A DNA stretch of 64,000 nucleotides from Solibacillus sp. FSL R7-0668 (GCF_038006205.1 NZ_JBBOUU010000001.1:746001-810000), one strand, 5' to 3'; numbered from the stretch's first letter, positions 1-9,193 are shown. A program made the numbers and translations. The notes: generated by a model from the sequence alone, not told the origin.

Positions 1-1
1 T

Positions 2-778
2 CCTGCAACCTATATCGGGGTATTTGATGATATCCGAGATGTATTTGCGATGACGAATGAGGCGAAAGTGCGCGGCTATAAAAAGGGTCGTTTCTCATTC
101 AATGTGAAGGGGGGGCGCTGTGAAGCATGTCGCGGTGATGGCATTATTAAAATTGAAATGCACTTTTTACCGGATGTGTATGTACCTTGTGAGATATGTC
201 ACGGGAAACGCTATAATCGTGAAACATTGGAAGTGAAATACAAAGAAAAAAATATTGCTGACATTTTAGAGATGACAGTGGAGGATGCGCTAGAATTTTT
301 CGGCAACTTACCAAAAATCCAGCGTAAACTGCAAACGATTGTCGATGTGGGGCTAGGCTACGTGAAGCTGGGGCAACCGGCTACAACGCTTTCTGGTGGT
401 GAGGCGCAGCGTGTGAAATTAGCATCCGAATTGCATCGACGCTCAAATGGAAAATCCTTTTACATTTTAGATGAACCGACAACAGGTCTTCATGCGGATG
501 ATATTGCACGCCTCCTAAAAGTGTTGCAGCGCTTAGTAGAAAATGGTGAAACGGTGCTAGTCATTGAGCATAATTTAGACGTCATTAAAACGGTCGATCA
601 TATTATAGATTTAGGTCCAGAAGGTGGCGATGGGGGTGGTACCATTTTAGCAACAGGTACACCTGAGCAAATTGCAGAAGTGAAGGAAAGCTATACCGGC
701 CATTATTTGAAGCCTATTTTAGCACGTGATCGAGCACGTATGGCCGACAAAATCGAACTAGCAAAACAGAAATCATAG
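2..778 (+). CDS. uvrA: Excinuclease ABC subunit A, C-terminal part (cut by window edge)
   Basis: UvrA is the DNA-damage recognition ATPase of nucleotide excision repair and works with UvrB and UvrC in the cytoplasm. Only the last 258 codons are present; the frame is open from base 2, so the gene begins before the window. Visible are the zinc-finger module with CEAC and CEICHGKRY, the ABC signature [12 protein letters not shown] and the Walker B stretch [11 protein letters not shown], in the order expected for the second ABC domain. The ending in a Lys-rich tail is normal for the family. Identification is secure; only regulation and the N-terminal half cannot be judged. Confidence 0.97.
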   Translation, partial: PATYIGVFDDIRDVFAMTNEAKVRGYKKGRFSFNVKGGRCEACRGDGIIKIEMHFLPDVYVPCEICHGKRYNRETLEVKYKEKNIADILEMTVEDALEFFGNLPKIQRKLQTIVDVGLGYVKLGQPATTLSGGEAQRVKLASELHRRSNGKSFYILDEPTTGLHADDIARLLKVLQRLVENGETVLVIEHNLDVIKTVDHIIDLGPEGGDGGGTILATGTPEQIAEVKESYTGHYLKPILARDRARMADKIELAKQKS

Positions 779-800
779 ACAAGTAAATGAAACTTTTTAT

Positions 801-842
801 CCTCCCTCTTCGTATAATAAATTAGTTATGATGAGAGGGAGG
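801..842 (+). promoter_or_regulatory. Inverted repeat enclosing a promoter -10 and ending in the RBS of the next gene
   Basis: CCTCCCTCT (801-809) is perfectly complementary to AGAGGGAGG (834-842). The right arm contains the ribosome-binding site of the gene at 851, and TATAAT (813-818) lies between the arms. The right arm is followed by AATTTTTT, so read-through RNA from uvrA could form a terminator-like hairpin or hide the RBS, while RNA started at the internal promoter would lack the left arm. The sequence is direct observation; the insulating role is inference. Confidence 0.5.
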
Positions 843-850
843 AATTTTTT

Positions 851-2059
851 ATGCAAGAACAACGAAAACGCATTTTACAATTAGTAGAAAACGGTACAAT
901 TACAGCTGATGAGGCCATTGTTTTATTAGAAAAGTTATCAGATAAAAACGAATCCACTCCGCCACCAGTACAACCAGTTGTGCCGCTAGCTAAGCAAAAA
1001 GAGGACGAGCCGGTATTTAAAGCGGAGCCGGTTGAAGAAGCACAAGAGCAACGTAAAACGACAGGATTTGAAGATATTTTTGGCAAGTCATTTAATGATA
1101 AAGAATTTAATAAAAAAATGGATGATTTCATGGGCGATATTAAAAAGGATTTATCGCAATTTAGCACGCGCATGACCGGCATCGTCGGCGCTGCATTATC
1201 GAAATTAAAGGATTTAGATATCGACACGCCATTTGGGGAAAAGGTAGAATTCTCGAAAACTTATGCGTACCCGGCGATGGATGTAAGAAGCATTGAGTTA
1301 GATATCGCCAATGGGAAAATTGATGTCATTCAAACGATGGATGATTTAATAACGATTCATGTTCAAGGCAAAACCGTACTGAAGGGAACGGAAGAAGAAA
1401 CCATTGCGCATATTACCGAATCATTAGTTGCCAAGACGGATGATAAACTAATGATTAAGTCCGAAAACAAGCTAACCCAGCTAAAGGTACAGCTCGCGAT
1501 TCCGAAAAAGCATTATGACGTATTTATTGCACGATTACTAAATGGTGGCATTACCGTAGCGAATTTAGATGCGAAGTTAATTAAAGCGCGTACTTATAAT
1601 GGCGCAATCCGAATCGAGCATACGCAATTTGACCATGCCGAGCTACAAACGAGCAATGGTGCTGTAGACGCGCGTACTGTAAAGGGTGCTGATTTAGAAA
1701 TCGAAACAGGGAATGGTCGAATTTATGTCGATGGGGAGTTAAAAGAGGTCGAGGCAGAATCGATGAATGGTCATGTCGTAGTGACAACTACGAGTGCCGA
1801 GGCCCATAAAATAAAGGCGCGTGCATTAGCAGGTTCAGTCGAAATTTATGTACCAAAAACGGTGGCATTAGACGGTCAAATTTTCTCGAACTTCGGCAAA
1901 GCAGACGTCGGCTTAATCGATGTGCAGCTCTATGAGGAAGAGGAGCAATTCCTACTGAAATCTGTGCGCTTCACAAAGGAGCTAGAAGGCGCAAAGCTAT
2001 TAAAATTAAGTGGTGAATCACGTACAGGCACCGTGCTCGTTCGTTATACATTACAATAA
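851..2059 (+). CDS. yvlB: YvlB-like DUF4097 domain protein
   Basis: A 402-residue protein with a short N-terminal helical segment (about residues 1-30, QRKRILQLVENGTITADEA) typical of the SHOCT-like start of YvlB-type proteins, a charged low-complexity linker to about residue 75, and a C-terminal repetitive beta region (about 140-400) with GNGRIYVDGEL-type repeats seen in DUF4097 adhesin-like beta-helix proteins. No signal peptide or membrane segment is visible. The position just after uvrA matches yvlB of B. subtilis, which sits in a cell-envelope stress operon. The start ATG has the strong RBS GGGAGG eight bases upstream. Biochemical function is not known. Confidence 0.8.
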   Translation: MQEQRKRILQLVENGTITADEAIVLLEKLSDKNESTPPPVQPVVPLAKQKEDEPVFKAEPVEEAQEQRKTTGFEDIFGKSFNDKEFNKKMDDFMGDIKKDLSQFSTRMTGIVGAALSKLKDLDIDTPFGEKVEFSKTYAYPAMDVRSIELDIANGKIDVIQTMDDLITIHVQGKTVLKGTEEETIAHITESLVAKTDDKLMIKSENKLTQLKVQLAIPKKHYDVFIARLLNGGITVANLDAKLIKARTYNGAIRIEHTQFDHAELQTSNGAVDARTVKGADLEIETGNGRIYVDGELKEVEAESMNGHVVVTTTSAEAHKIKARALAGSVEIYVPKTVALDGQIFSNFGKADVGLIDVQLYEEEEQFLLKSVRFTKELEGAKLLKLSGESRTGTVLVRYTLQ

Positions 2060-2076
2060 AGGAAACGATATTGACA

Positions 2077-2116
2077 GCCCACTTACAAGAGTAAAAACTT
2101 GTAAGTGGGCCTTTTT
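2077..2116 (+). terminator. Intrinsic terminator after yvlB
   Basis: GCCCACTTACAAG (2077-2089) pairs perfectly with CTTGTAAGTGGGC (2098-2110) around an 8-base loop, followed by a run of T (2112-2116). It lies 17 bases after the yvlB stop codon. Confidence 0.92.
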
Positions 2117-2548
2117 GTATCTATGAGATGGATTTCACAAAATCTTCTATGGATTAAGTTAAGAGATTATGGTGATCGCAGAGACAATCTTTTTTTGAGC
2201 ATAGCTTAATCTCCTAAAGTGATTAAAATTGAAGGAAAAGGTAGAAATAGGGAAAATAAGCATATATTTTGAAAAACGATTATAAAACTCGTAAAATCGA
2301 GCTTAAATATGAAGATTCGATCGTGAAACAACTGAAACCGAGCATAAAAAATAAAGTTCGAGCATATTCCATTTATAGTAGTCAAGCCACAGTATACTAA
2401 ATTTATTCTATTTTTAAGTTTGTGAATTTACCCACTTAAAATAGCTGAATTTTCGATAGATTCATTGAGCAAAATATTGAAAAAGGCTAGCAAAAAGGGG
2501 CGTATTACAACAATGAAACGAAAATGTAATAAACTTATAGCTTGAAAG
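2117..2548. other. AT-rich intergenic stretch without a recognisable gene
   Basis: About 430 bases between the yvlB terminator and the ftsE promoter. I find no open frame with a ribosome-binding site, no strong hairpin and no known RNA motif. The last part probably holds upstream promoter elements for ftsE. Confidence 0.5.
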
Positions 2549-2557
2549 TGCTATAAT
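2549..2557 (+). promoter_or_regulatory. Extended -10 promoter element for ftsE
   Basis: TG-C-TATAAT is a perfect extended -10 element 51 bases before the ftsE start. No good -35 hexamer is seen at 16-18 bases upstream, which fits an extended -10 promoter. Confidence 0.5.
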
Positions 2558-2607
2558 GAATAGGAAAATTTATTTTATAAAGACATAGAACTTAGGTGGT
2601 TTCGTTA

Positions 2608-3294
2608 ATGATTCAAATGAATAATGTAGTGAAAAAGTATCCTAATGGCGTTGTCGCAGTAAACGGGATTACGATTGATATAAAAAAAGGTGAGTTCGTG
2701 TATGTAGTAGGTCCAAGTGGTGCCGGAAAATCAACGTTCATTAAGTTGATGTACCGAGAAGAAAAGCCTACGTCAGGGGATGTATTAATTAACAACATCA
2801 ACTTGCGTACATTGAAAAATAATAAAGTGCCGTTTTTGCGACGTCAGTTAGGGGTTGTATTCCAAGACTTCAAATTGCTACCACGTTTAACAGTATATGA
2901 AAACGTGGCTTTTGCGATGGAGGTCATTGAAGAACAGCCAAAAGTTATTCGAAAACGTGTGATGGAAGTGCTAGAGCTTGTTGGTCTAAAGCATAAAGTA
3001 CGTATGTTCCCGAGTGAATTGTCTGGTGGAGAGCAGCAACGTGTGGCCATTGCCCGTTCGATTGTGAACCGTCCGAAAGTAATGATTGCGGACGAGCCAA
3101 CAGGGAATCTAGACCCTGAAACATCGTGGGAAATTATGAATATTTTTGAAGAAATTAATCGTCAAGGTACGACGATTGTCATGGCAACGCATAACCGTGA
3201 AATCGTGAATACAATTCGTAAGCGTGTTATTGCAATTGAGGGCGGTATGATTGCACGTGATGAGTACGGGGGTGACTACGGCTATGAAGGCTAG
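2608..3294 (+). CDS. ftsE: Cell division ATP-binding protein FtsE
   Basis: Cytoplasmic ATPase of the FtsEX complex, which transmits ATP hydrolysis across the membrane to activate peptidoglycan hydrolases. The 228-residue product has Walker A GPSGAGKST, Q-loop region VFQDFKLLPRLTVYENV, signature LSGGEQQRVAIARS, Walker B VMIADEPTGNLD and the switch H in MATHN, all standard for FtsE. The ATG at 2608 is preferred over an in-frame GTG at 2596 because AGGTGG (2594-2599) is a good ribosome-binding site at proper spacing. The 3' end overlaps ftsX by 11 bases, indicating translational coupling. Synteny with ctpB and minJ downstream resembles B. subtilis. Confidence 0.96.
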   Translation: MIQMNNVVKKYPNGVVAVNGITIDIKKGEFVYVVGPSGAGKSTFIKLMYREEKPTSGDVLINNINLRTLKNNKVPFLRRQLGVVFQDFKLLPRLTVYENVAFAMEVIEEQPKVIRKRVMEVLELVGLKHKVRMFPSELSGGEQQRVAIARSIVNRPKVMIADEPTGNLDPETSWEIMNIFEEINRQGTTIVMATHNREIVNTIRKRVIAIEGGMIARDEYGGDYGYEG

Positions 3295-4180
3295 AACACT
3301 CGCTCGTCATTTTAGAGAAAGCTTTAAATCCTTAGGCCGTAATAGCTGGATGACCATTGCATCGGTCAGTGCGGTAACGGTAACCTTACTATTAGTCGGT
3401 GTCTTTTCAGTCATTATGATGAACTTAAATAAAGTAGCGTCAGATTTAGAAAATGACGTTGAAATTCGAGTGATGATTGATATCATTCCAGAAGAAGCAC
3501 AAGCAGATTCAATAGAAAATCAGCTAATTGATAAAATTCAAGGTTTACCAGATGTTGAGGAAGTTACATATTCTTCTAAAGAAGCTGAATTAACTAAATT
3601 AATAAAAGATTTCGGTGAAGAATTAAGTCTATTCGAACAAAACAACCCCCTATACAATGTGCTCTATGTAAAGGCGGTTGACCCATTAAAGACAGCGGAA
3701 GTGGCGAAAAAAATTGATAGCTTGGACTATACACAGGAAGTCGTCTATGGGGAAGGAAAAACCGAAAAGCTATTTAACTTTTTAGCGATTGCTCGTAATG
3801 TCGGGCTTGTATTAATTTTAGGCTTGTTATTTACAGCAATGTTCCTAATTTCGAATACGATTCGTATTACAATCATTGCGCGTAAAGATGAAATCGAGAT
3901 TATGAAATTAGTAGGGGCAACCAATGCATTCGTGCGCATTCCATTTGTGTTAGAGGGAATGTGGCTAGGCATCATCGGTTCTATTATTCCGATTACGGTT
4001 GTATCTTTGGCCTACTACAAAATCCATGAATTACTTGCACCTCGCTTAAAAGGGGAGCTATTCCAAATTTTAAATACGACACCCTTACTGTACCAAGTGA
4101 ACGGTTTGATTTTATTAATTGGTATTTTCATCGGTATATGGGGGAGCTTCATGTCTGTACGGAAATTTTTAAAGATCTAA
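3284..4180 (+). CDS. ftsX: Cell division permease-like protein FtsX
   Basis: Membrane partner of FtsE; its extracellular loop binds the hydrolase or activator. The protein (298 residues from this ATG) has an N-terminal cytoplasmic stretch with RESFKSLGRNSWMT, a first membrane helix at about 25-45, an extracellular domain of about 110 residues, then three membrane helices including the conserved IARKDEIEIMKLVGAT loop. The start at 3284 matches the usual FtsX beginning (MKARTLxRH) and overlaps the end of ftsE by 11 bases. A longer in-frame start at 3251 would overlap ftsE more and has no better ribosome-binding site. Confidence 0.95.
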   Translation: MKARTLARHFRESFKSLGRNSWMTIASVSAVTVTLLLVGVFSVIMMNLNKVASDLENDVEIRVMIDIIPEEAQADSIENQLIDKIQGLPDVEEVTYSSKEAELTKLIKDFGEELSLFEQNNPLYNVLYVKAVDPLKTAEVAKKIDSLDYTQEVVYGEGKTEKLFNFLAIARNVGLVLILGLLFTAMFLISNTIRITIIARKDEIEIMKLVGATNAFVRIPFVLEGMWLGIIGSIIPITVVSLAYYKIHELLAPRLKGELFQILNTTPLLYQVNGLILLIGIFIGIWGSFMSVRKFLKI

Positions 4181-4254
4181 CATGCACCAACTCAAAAACG
4201 CAACTAGGTCGAAACAGAAGAGAAAATAATTAGGCGTTTAGGGGGAAATAGGTT

Positions 4255-5532
4255 TTGAAGAAGCAAAATACACGAACATTTAAACTACTAGCTGTATTAT
4301 TCGCATGCGTATTATTCATTCAAATGCCAGCAGCCTACGCAGCAAGTTTAAGTGATTTGAAAAAAGAACGTAGCGAGCTTGAGGCTCAGAAAAAAGCACT
4401 AAACAATTCGTTAGAGCAAAAAAATAATGAATTAAAAACAAATCAAAATAAACAACAGCAATTGATTGCGCAATTAGAGCAAATTAGTGCAAAAATCAAT
4501 ACAACGAACCATGATATTGCGATCGTAAAGTATGATATTGAAATCGCTAATCAAGAAATTGCGGCGCTCGAACAAAGTATTGCAGAATTACAAGAAAAAA
4601 TCGATCAACGTGACGCACTATTACGTGAGCGTGCACGTGCGATTCAAACAGGCGGTACCGTAAGCTATATTGATGTATTACTAGGGGCAAACAGCTTCGT
4701 AGATTTCATCGACCGTTTTTCAGCGGTCAGCACATTAATGGATGCCGACCGTCAAATTATGCGTGAGCAAAAAGAAGACCAAGAAAAGCTAGAAGTTCAA
4801 AAGGCTGAATTGCTGGAGAAAAAGAAAGAATTAGAAGCCAATAAAGCACAGCTTGAGAAATTAAGAGCAAGTCTTGAAGCGCAAAAGAAAGAAAAAAATA
4901 AAGTAGTGGACGAGCTTGAAAAAGAAGAAGCCCGTTTACATGAGCAAAAAGAAGCAATTGAAACGCATATTGATGAAAACATTGAACTAAGTAAAGAATT
5001 AGAAAGTGAAATTATGGCAGAGCGACGTCGTCTAGCGGAAATCGCGCGTAAAGAGGCCGAAGCTAAAAAGAAACTAGAAAATAACGCAGCATCATCAGGA
5101 AAATTACCAACTGTTTCGGCAGGTACATGGACAAGACCAGCTGCTGGGCGCTACACTTCTGGCTTTGGTCGACGTGATATTGGTCCCATCGGTAGTAAAA
5201 ACCATTTAGGTGTGGATATTGCGAACGCCATCGGTACACCAGTAGTATCAGGTGCAGATGGGGTAGTATCCTATGTCGGTACAATGAATGGCTATGGTAA
5301 AGTCGTGATGGTTGAACATTCTATAGAAGGCAAATCTTTCACATCGGTTTATGCCCATTTAAGTGGCTTTACATCGAGCGTGGGTGATGTTGTATCAAAA
5401 GGGCAGCAAATTGCGAGAATGGGGAACACAGGGAACTCGACTGGTCCACATTTACATTTTGAAATTCACGTAGGTGGGTGGAACGGTAAACGTTCAAATG
5501 CCGTGAACCCGTTACGTTATATCTCTTTATAA
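4255..5532 (+). CDS. Secreted coiled-coil M23 peptidoglycan hydrolase, CwlO/EnvC type
   Basis: Probable FtsEX-controlled murein endopeptidase or activator. It starts at TTG 4255 after AGGGGG (4240-4245). Residues 1-29 form a signal peptide with likely cleavage after AYA. Residues about 30-280 are a long charged coiled coil, as in CwlO, PcsB and EnvC. The C-terminal M23 domain (about 300-425) keeps the zinc ligands in HLGVD (about residue 316) and HLHFE (about 399), plus YAHL, so it looks enzymatically competent, unlike EnvC. In B. subtilis the FtsEX-dependent hydrolase CwlO has an NlpC/P60 domain and is unlinked; here an M23 enzyme sits right behind ftsX. A terminator follows at once. Confidence 0.88.
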   Translation: MKKQNTRTFKLLAVLFACVLFIQMPAAYAASLSDLKKERSELEAQKKALNNSLEQKNNELKTNQNKQQQLIAQLEQISAKINTTNHDIAIVKYDIEIANQEIAALEQSIAELQEKIDQRDALLRERARAIQTGGTVSYIDVLLGANSFVDFIDRFSAVSTLMDADRQIMREQKEDQEKLEVQKAELLEKKKELEANKAQLEKLRASLEAQKKEKNKVVDELEKEEARLHEQKEAIETHIDENIELSKELESEIMAERRRLAEIARKEAEAKKKLENNAASSGKLPTVSAGTWTRPAAGRYTSGFGRRDIGPIGSKNHLGVDIANAIGTPVVSGADGVVSYVGTMNGYGKVVMVEHSIEGKSFTSVYAHLSGFTSSVGDVVSKGQQIARMGNTGNSTGPHLHFEIHVGGWNGKRSNAVNPLRYISL

Positions 5533-5540
5533 AAAGGAAT

Positions 5541-5579
5541 AAAAGGCAGAACTTTGAATTTTTGAAGTTTTGCCTTTTT
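5541..5579 (+). terminator. Intrinsic terminator after the M23 hydrolase
   Basis: AAAAGGCAGAACTT (5541-5554) pairs with AAGTTTTGCCTTTT (5566-5579) with one G-T wobble, and the right arm runs into T residues. It ends the ftsEX-hydrolase transcript. Confidence 0.85.
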
Positions 5580-5644
5580 CTTTTGAATATTTTGTTAACA
5601 GATATGATATGGTACTACTAGAGACAGAAAACGGGGTGTGAAGC

Positions 5645-6217
5645 ATGAAGAAGAATATCGGCATCCTCATCGTGTTAGTGCTAGTGATAACGATGATTGG
5701 CACATATATAAAAAAAGAATTGGATGCAGACAAGCAAATTAGTGAAGGGGCACTTGGGAAAGAGGTCACATTAGATGGAACGGTTGGCTTAGAAAAAGGA
5801 AATATTGCGCCGGATTTTACATTGTATGATTTAGACGGGAAGCCACTTACATTGTCAGAATTAAAAGGCAAGCGTGTTGTGTTAAATTTCTGGGCTACAT
5901 GGTGTCCGCCATGTGAGGCCGAAATGCCGCATATGCAGGAATACTATGAAAAATATAAAAAAGAGGACAATGTCGAAATTGTTGGTGTCAATTTGACCTT
6001 TGAAAGAGAAAAGGTGGAACGTGTCGAACAATTTTTAGAAAGCTATAAGATTACGTTTCCTATATTGTTAGAGCCAGACGCGTCAGTTGCCTCCATTTAT
6101 AAAATTATTACGATTCCCTCGACGTTTATGATTGATACAGACGGACGCATCCAAAAACAAATTGTCGGTCCGCTCGATTTAGACGCATTGCGTGAAAATG
6201 TGACACAATTGAATTGA
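5645..6217 (+). CDS. Membrane-anchored thiol-disulfide oxidoreductase, ResA/TlpA family
   Basis: Extracytoplasmic thioredoxin-fold reductase, a family that reduces disulfides in apocytochrome c or spore proteins. The 190-residue product has an N-terminal membrane anchor (residues 5-22), the AhpC/TSA-thioredoxin fold start APDFTLYDLDGKPLTLSEL (about 55-73), the redox motif WCPPC (Cys87, Cys90) and the cis-Pro region ITIPSTF. Length agrees with ResA and StoA. It starts at ATG 5645 with GGGGTG upstream. No cytochrome genes are adjacent, so the substrate cannot be told from context, and I leave the symbol blank. Confidence 0.88.
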   Translation: MKKNIGILIVLVLVITMIGTYIKKELDADKQISEGALGKEVTLDGTVGLEKGNIAPDFTLYDLDGKPLTLSELKGKRVVLNFWATWCPPCEAEMPHMQEYYEKYKKEDNVEIVGVNLTFEREKVERVEQFLESYKITFPILLEPDASVASIYKIITIPSTFMIDTDGRIQKQIVGPLDLDALRENVTQLN

Positions 6218-6339
6218 TGATTGGGTATTGAGAACATGGTCAAGCGAATAGGAAGTAACTAATATGAAAATTTGATTCGACTCAAGTAGTATGAAATGAT
6301 TCCTAGCTTCATAAGTTTTTATGGAGTGGAGGGAAGTTC

Positions 6340-7767
6340 GTGCGAAAAAGTCGAATTTTTTTATTGGTCATTGCTGTAGTTGTTGCGGTTGGCATTTTCT
6401 TTGGGTATAACAAGCTGCAAAAAAAGGATCAAAAGGAACAGGCGAATTTTGCCGTAGTCAACGAATTACATGACCTCATTACAGCTGAAACGGTGTATGA
6501 TATTACGTCCGAAAAATTAGTTGAAGGTGCATTGCGGGGAATGGCAAATGCAATTAATGATCCGTATAGTACGTACTATACGGAGCAAGAGGCCGCTTTT
6601 AATAAGCAAACATTGGCAAGTGAACGTGTAGGCATTGGGCTGGAGCTATCAGAAGTAAACGGGAAATTTATTGTTGTAGCACCAGTGAAAGCATCGCCAG
6701 CAGAAAAAGCAGGAATTCGTCCGCTAGATGAGTTGGTGCAAGTGAATGATACTAGACTTGAAGGTATGACATTTAGTGAAGTGATGAAGCTTATGCAAGG
6801 GAAAGAGGGCGAAACATTGGAGCTCGTATTGTTTCGACCAGAGCTGGATAGTCATATAAAACTGTCGGTAAAGCGTGAAAAGCTAAAAAATACGACTGTC
6901 CAAACACAATTGCTGGAAGTGGAAGATGTAAAAATTGGTTATATTATGATTTCGTTATTTGCGGAAAAAACGGCGGAAGAATGGAAGAACGCATTGGATA
7001 TTTTGTTTGAAAAGGATATTGAGGGCCTGATCATTGATGTGCGCGATAACCCAGGTGGTTATTTACATAGCGTTGCACAAATGATGAGTATGTTTGAAAA
7101 AAAGGAAACGATTTTTGCGTATATGCAAAATCATGAAGGGGCAACAGAGCCGCTCAAAACAAAATCAAGTGAAGCATTTGAGCCATATGCCAAGCAATTA
7201 CAGTCAATGCCAATTATAATCTTACAAAATGAAGGTAGTGCCTCTGCCAGTGAAGTATTTGCTGGTGCCTTGCAGGATTGGAAGCGCGCGGTGTTAATTG
7301 GTGTGACAAGCTTCGGAAAAGGTACGGTACAGCAAACGTGGGAACTACAAAATGGTGGAGAAGTCAAGCTTTCAACAAATAAATGGCTAACACCATCTAA
7401 GCGCTGGATTCATCAAGTCGGTATTGAACCGGATTTGGAAGTGGAGCAGCACCCACTTTTTAAAATGGAGCAAAAACTACTCAAAGGACGTTTTGAAGTA
7501 GGGGAATATAGTGAGGAACTGGCTTATAGTCAACGTGTGCTAAGTGAGCTTGGCTATAATATTGGACGAACGGATGGTTTCTTTGACATGGATACGGCCA
7601 ATGAAGTGGAAAAGTTCCGTAAAAAATATGACCTACAAGATGGTAGACATGTGGATGAGGTATTTTTCAGAGAGCTGACGGCGCAGCTACAAAAATTCAA
7701 ACAAGATCCAGTGAACGATATGCAATTACAAATGGGTGTGAGTTTTATTATGCATCAATTGGAATAA
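6340..7767 (+). CDS. ctpB: C-terminal processing peptidase CtpB (S41 family, PDZ)
   Basis: Secreted membrane-tethered serine protease; in B. subtilis CtpB cleaves SpoIVFA to fine-tune sigma-K activation during sporulation. The 475-residue product shows an N-terminal membrane segment (5-23), PDZ domain (about 95-170), S41 protease core with Ser302 in GSASASE, Lys327 in FGKGTVQ and Gln331, spaced exactly as the known CtpB Ser-Lys-Gln triad, and a C-terminal peptidoglycan-binding domain (about 390-440, LGYNIGRTDGFFD). It starts at GTG 6340 after GTGGAGGG. Position next to a minJ-like gene repeats the B. subtilis order. Confidence 0.93.
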   Translation: MRKSRIFLLVIAVVVAVGIFFGYNKLQKKDQKEQANFAVVNELHDLITAETVYDITSEKLVEGALRGMANAINDPYSTYYTEQEAAFNKQTLASERVGIGLELSEVNGKFIVVAPVKASPAEKAGIRPLDELVQVNDTRLEGMTFSEVMKLMQGKEGETLELVLFRPELDSHIKLSVKREKLKNTTVQTQLLEVEDVKIGYIMISLFAEKTAEEWKNALDILFEKDIEGLIIDVRDNPGGYLHSVAQMMSMFEKKETIFAYMQNHEGATEPLKTKSSEAFEPYAKQLQSMPIIILQNEGSASASEVFAGALQDWKRAVLIGVTSFGKGTVQQTWELQNGGEVKLSTNKWLTPSKRWIHQVGIEPDLEVEQHPLFKMEQKLLKGRFEVGEYSEELAYSQRVLSELGYNIGRTDGFFDMDTANEVEKFRKKYDLQDGRHVDEVFFRELTAQLQKFKQDPVNDMQLQMGVSFIMHQLE

Positions 7768-7864
7768 TAGAGGGCTAATGTACTAGGTAAAGGCATACAA
7801 ATACAATTAGGACTACGATTTATGAACAGGATTTGATACAATTAGTCGTACGGTAGGTGAGATT

Positions 7865-9034
7865 ATGGATGAAACAATGATTATTGAAATTTTAAAAGGG
7901 ATTGGTCGCTTTTTTATAAACCCATTATTGTATATTGCACTTATTTCAGCTGTTTTTTTAGGGTATCGTCGTGTAAAACGAGAACGTCGCTTTTTTCATA
8001 TTCGAATTTTAGACGGCTGGTCGGAGCTTAGAAATATGCTGTTAATGGGCTTTGTTTTATCACTAATTATTTCATTATTTAGTGTTGTAATTGGGCTGAC
8101 AATCTCGCTTGAATTATTAGTGGCAGTATTTTTAATTAGTCTAATTGGTTTATTTGCTTTTATGTATCATTTACTTTCGCCAATTATCTTGATGACGCTC
8201 GCATTTTGTGTCATTGTGTGGATGGATTGGCAAGATTGGTCGTATTCGTTTTGGGGCATTGATCTAGTAGCACGTAATGTTGTGGATGACTTAGTGATAA
8301 CGGTTCCTGTGCTTGCTGGGCTATTGTTAATGGCGGAAGGGATATTAATTCGTCGTAATGGGGCTAAGTTTGCATCGCCAATAGTTGAAACGACAAAGCG
8401 TGGGCTGAATGGCATTGCCTATTATAGTAAGCAGCTTTGGCTATTGCCACTTGTGACCATTATTCCGGGGGACGGCATACCAAACTTTGCGCCTTATTGG
8501 CCACAGTTTACAATTGGGGCAGAGCAGTTTTCAGTCGTTGTTTTCCCATTTATTATTGGATTCCAGCAAATGGTGCGTCAAAAGCTGCCGATTTATGTGT
8601 ATCCGAAAATGGGGAATAGCATCATTCTTACGGGCCAATTGGTATTGATTGTCGGTTTACTGGCTTACTTCATGCCAGTGCTTGGCGCAGCTGCATTAGC
8701 ATTGGGTGCGATTTCACGGACGGTGATTGGTGTTGTCTATAGCCGTTCAGAGGATCGCAATAGCTATGCGGTCATTCGTAGTGATAAGGGCATTATGATT
8801 GCGGGCGTACTGCCAAATTCGCCAGCACAAAAAATGGGCTTAGTTGCTGGAGAAGTGATTAAACGTGTAAATGGGCAAGATGTGTTCAATGAGGACGAAC
8901 TGTATGCAGCGTTGCAAATTAATGCAGCACATTGTCGACTAGAAGTACTCGATCATTCAGGAGAGCTACGTTTGACACAGCATGTCGTTCATCGTGAAGA
9001 TAATCATAAGATCGGCTTATTAGTTGTAAAGTAA
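7865..9034 (+). CDS. minJ: MinJ-like polytopic membrane protein with C-terminal PDZ domain
   Basis: MinJ bridges DivIVA and MinD at the septum and poles in Bacillus. The 389-residue product has about seven to eight hydrophobic segments across residues 15-300 and a PDZ domain at about 300-389 (GIMIAGVLPNSPAQKMGLVAGEVIKRVNG). Size, topology and position directly after ctpB match B. subtilis MinJ (397 residues, formerly YvjD). The ribosome-binding site GGTGAG lies before ATG 7865. Sequence identity to MinJ cannot be measured here, so the symbol rests on architecture plus synteny. Confidence 0.78.
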   Translation: MDETMIIEILKGIGRFFINPLLYIALISAVFLGYRRVKRERRFFHIRILDGWSELRNMLLMGFVLSLIISLFSVVIGLTISLELLVAVFLISLIGLFAFMYHLLSPIILMTLAFCVIVWMDWQDWSYSFWGIDLVARNVVDDLVITVPVLAGLLLMAEGILIRRNGAKFASPIVETTKRGLNGIAYYSKQLWLLPLVTIIPGDGIPNFAPYWPQFTIGAEQFSVVVFPFIIGFQQMVRQKLPIYVYPKMGNSIILTGQLVLIVGLLAYFMPVLGAAALALGAISRTVIGVVYSRSEDRNSYAVIRSDKGIMIAGVLPNSPAQKMGLVAGEVIKRVNGQDVFNEDELYAALQINAAHCRLEVLDHSGELRLTQHVVHREDNHKIGLLVVK

Positions 9035-9041
9035 ATGGCAG

Positions 9042-9068
9042 GAACCTCATGGATGTGGGGTTCTTTTT
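9042..9068 (+). terminator. Intrinsic terminator after minJ
   Basis: GAACCTCA (9042-9049) pairs with TGGGGTTC (9056-9063) with one wobble, followed by TTTTT. It lies eight bases after the minJ stop. Confidence 0.82.
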
Positions 9069-9164
9069 CTGTTGTAGGAGTATAGTAATTATCTACATAA
9101 GGTAGAACTGTTTGTGTTATTTTGACGAGTATGGCGTTTTTCTGAATGATGATGTTTATCACTG

Positions 9165-9193
9165 TTGAGGATTGTGAAGTATGTTATTATAAC
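9165..9193 (+). promoter_or_regulatory. Candidate sigma-A promoter for the VTT-domain gene
   Basis: TTGAGG (9165-9170), 17-base spacer, TATAAC (9188-9193). It stands about 70 bases before the start codon at 9265. Confidence 0.4.

Noticed and set aside
826-1227. 133-codon frame on the - strand within yvlB
   Set aside because: It has no RBS, odd Ser-rich composition and lies fully over a better supported gene; it is a shadow frame. The same applies to other antisense frames, for instance 13795-14292, 47711-48244 and 61612-62220.
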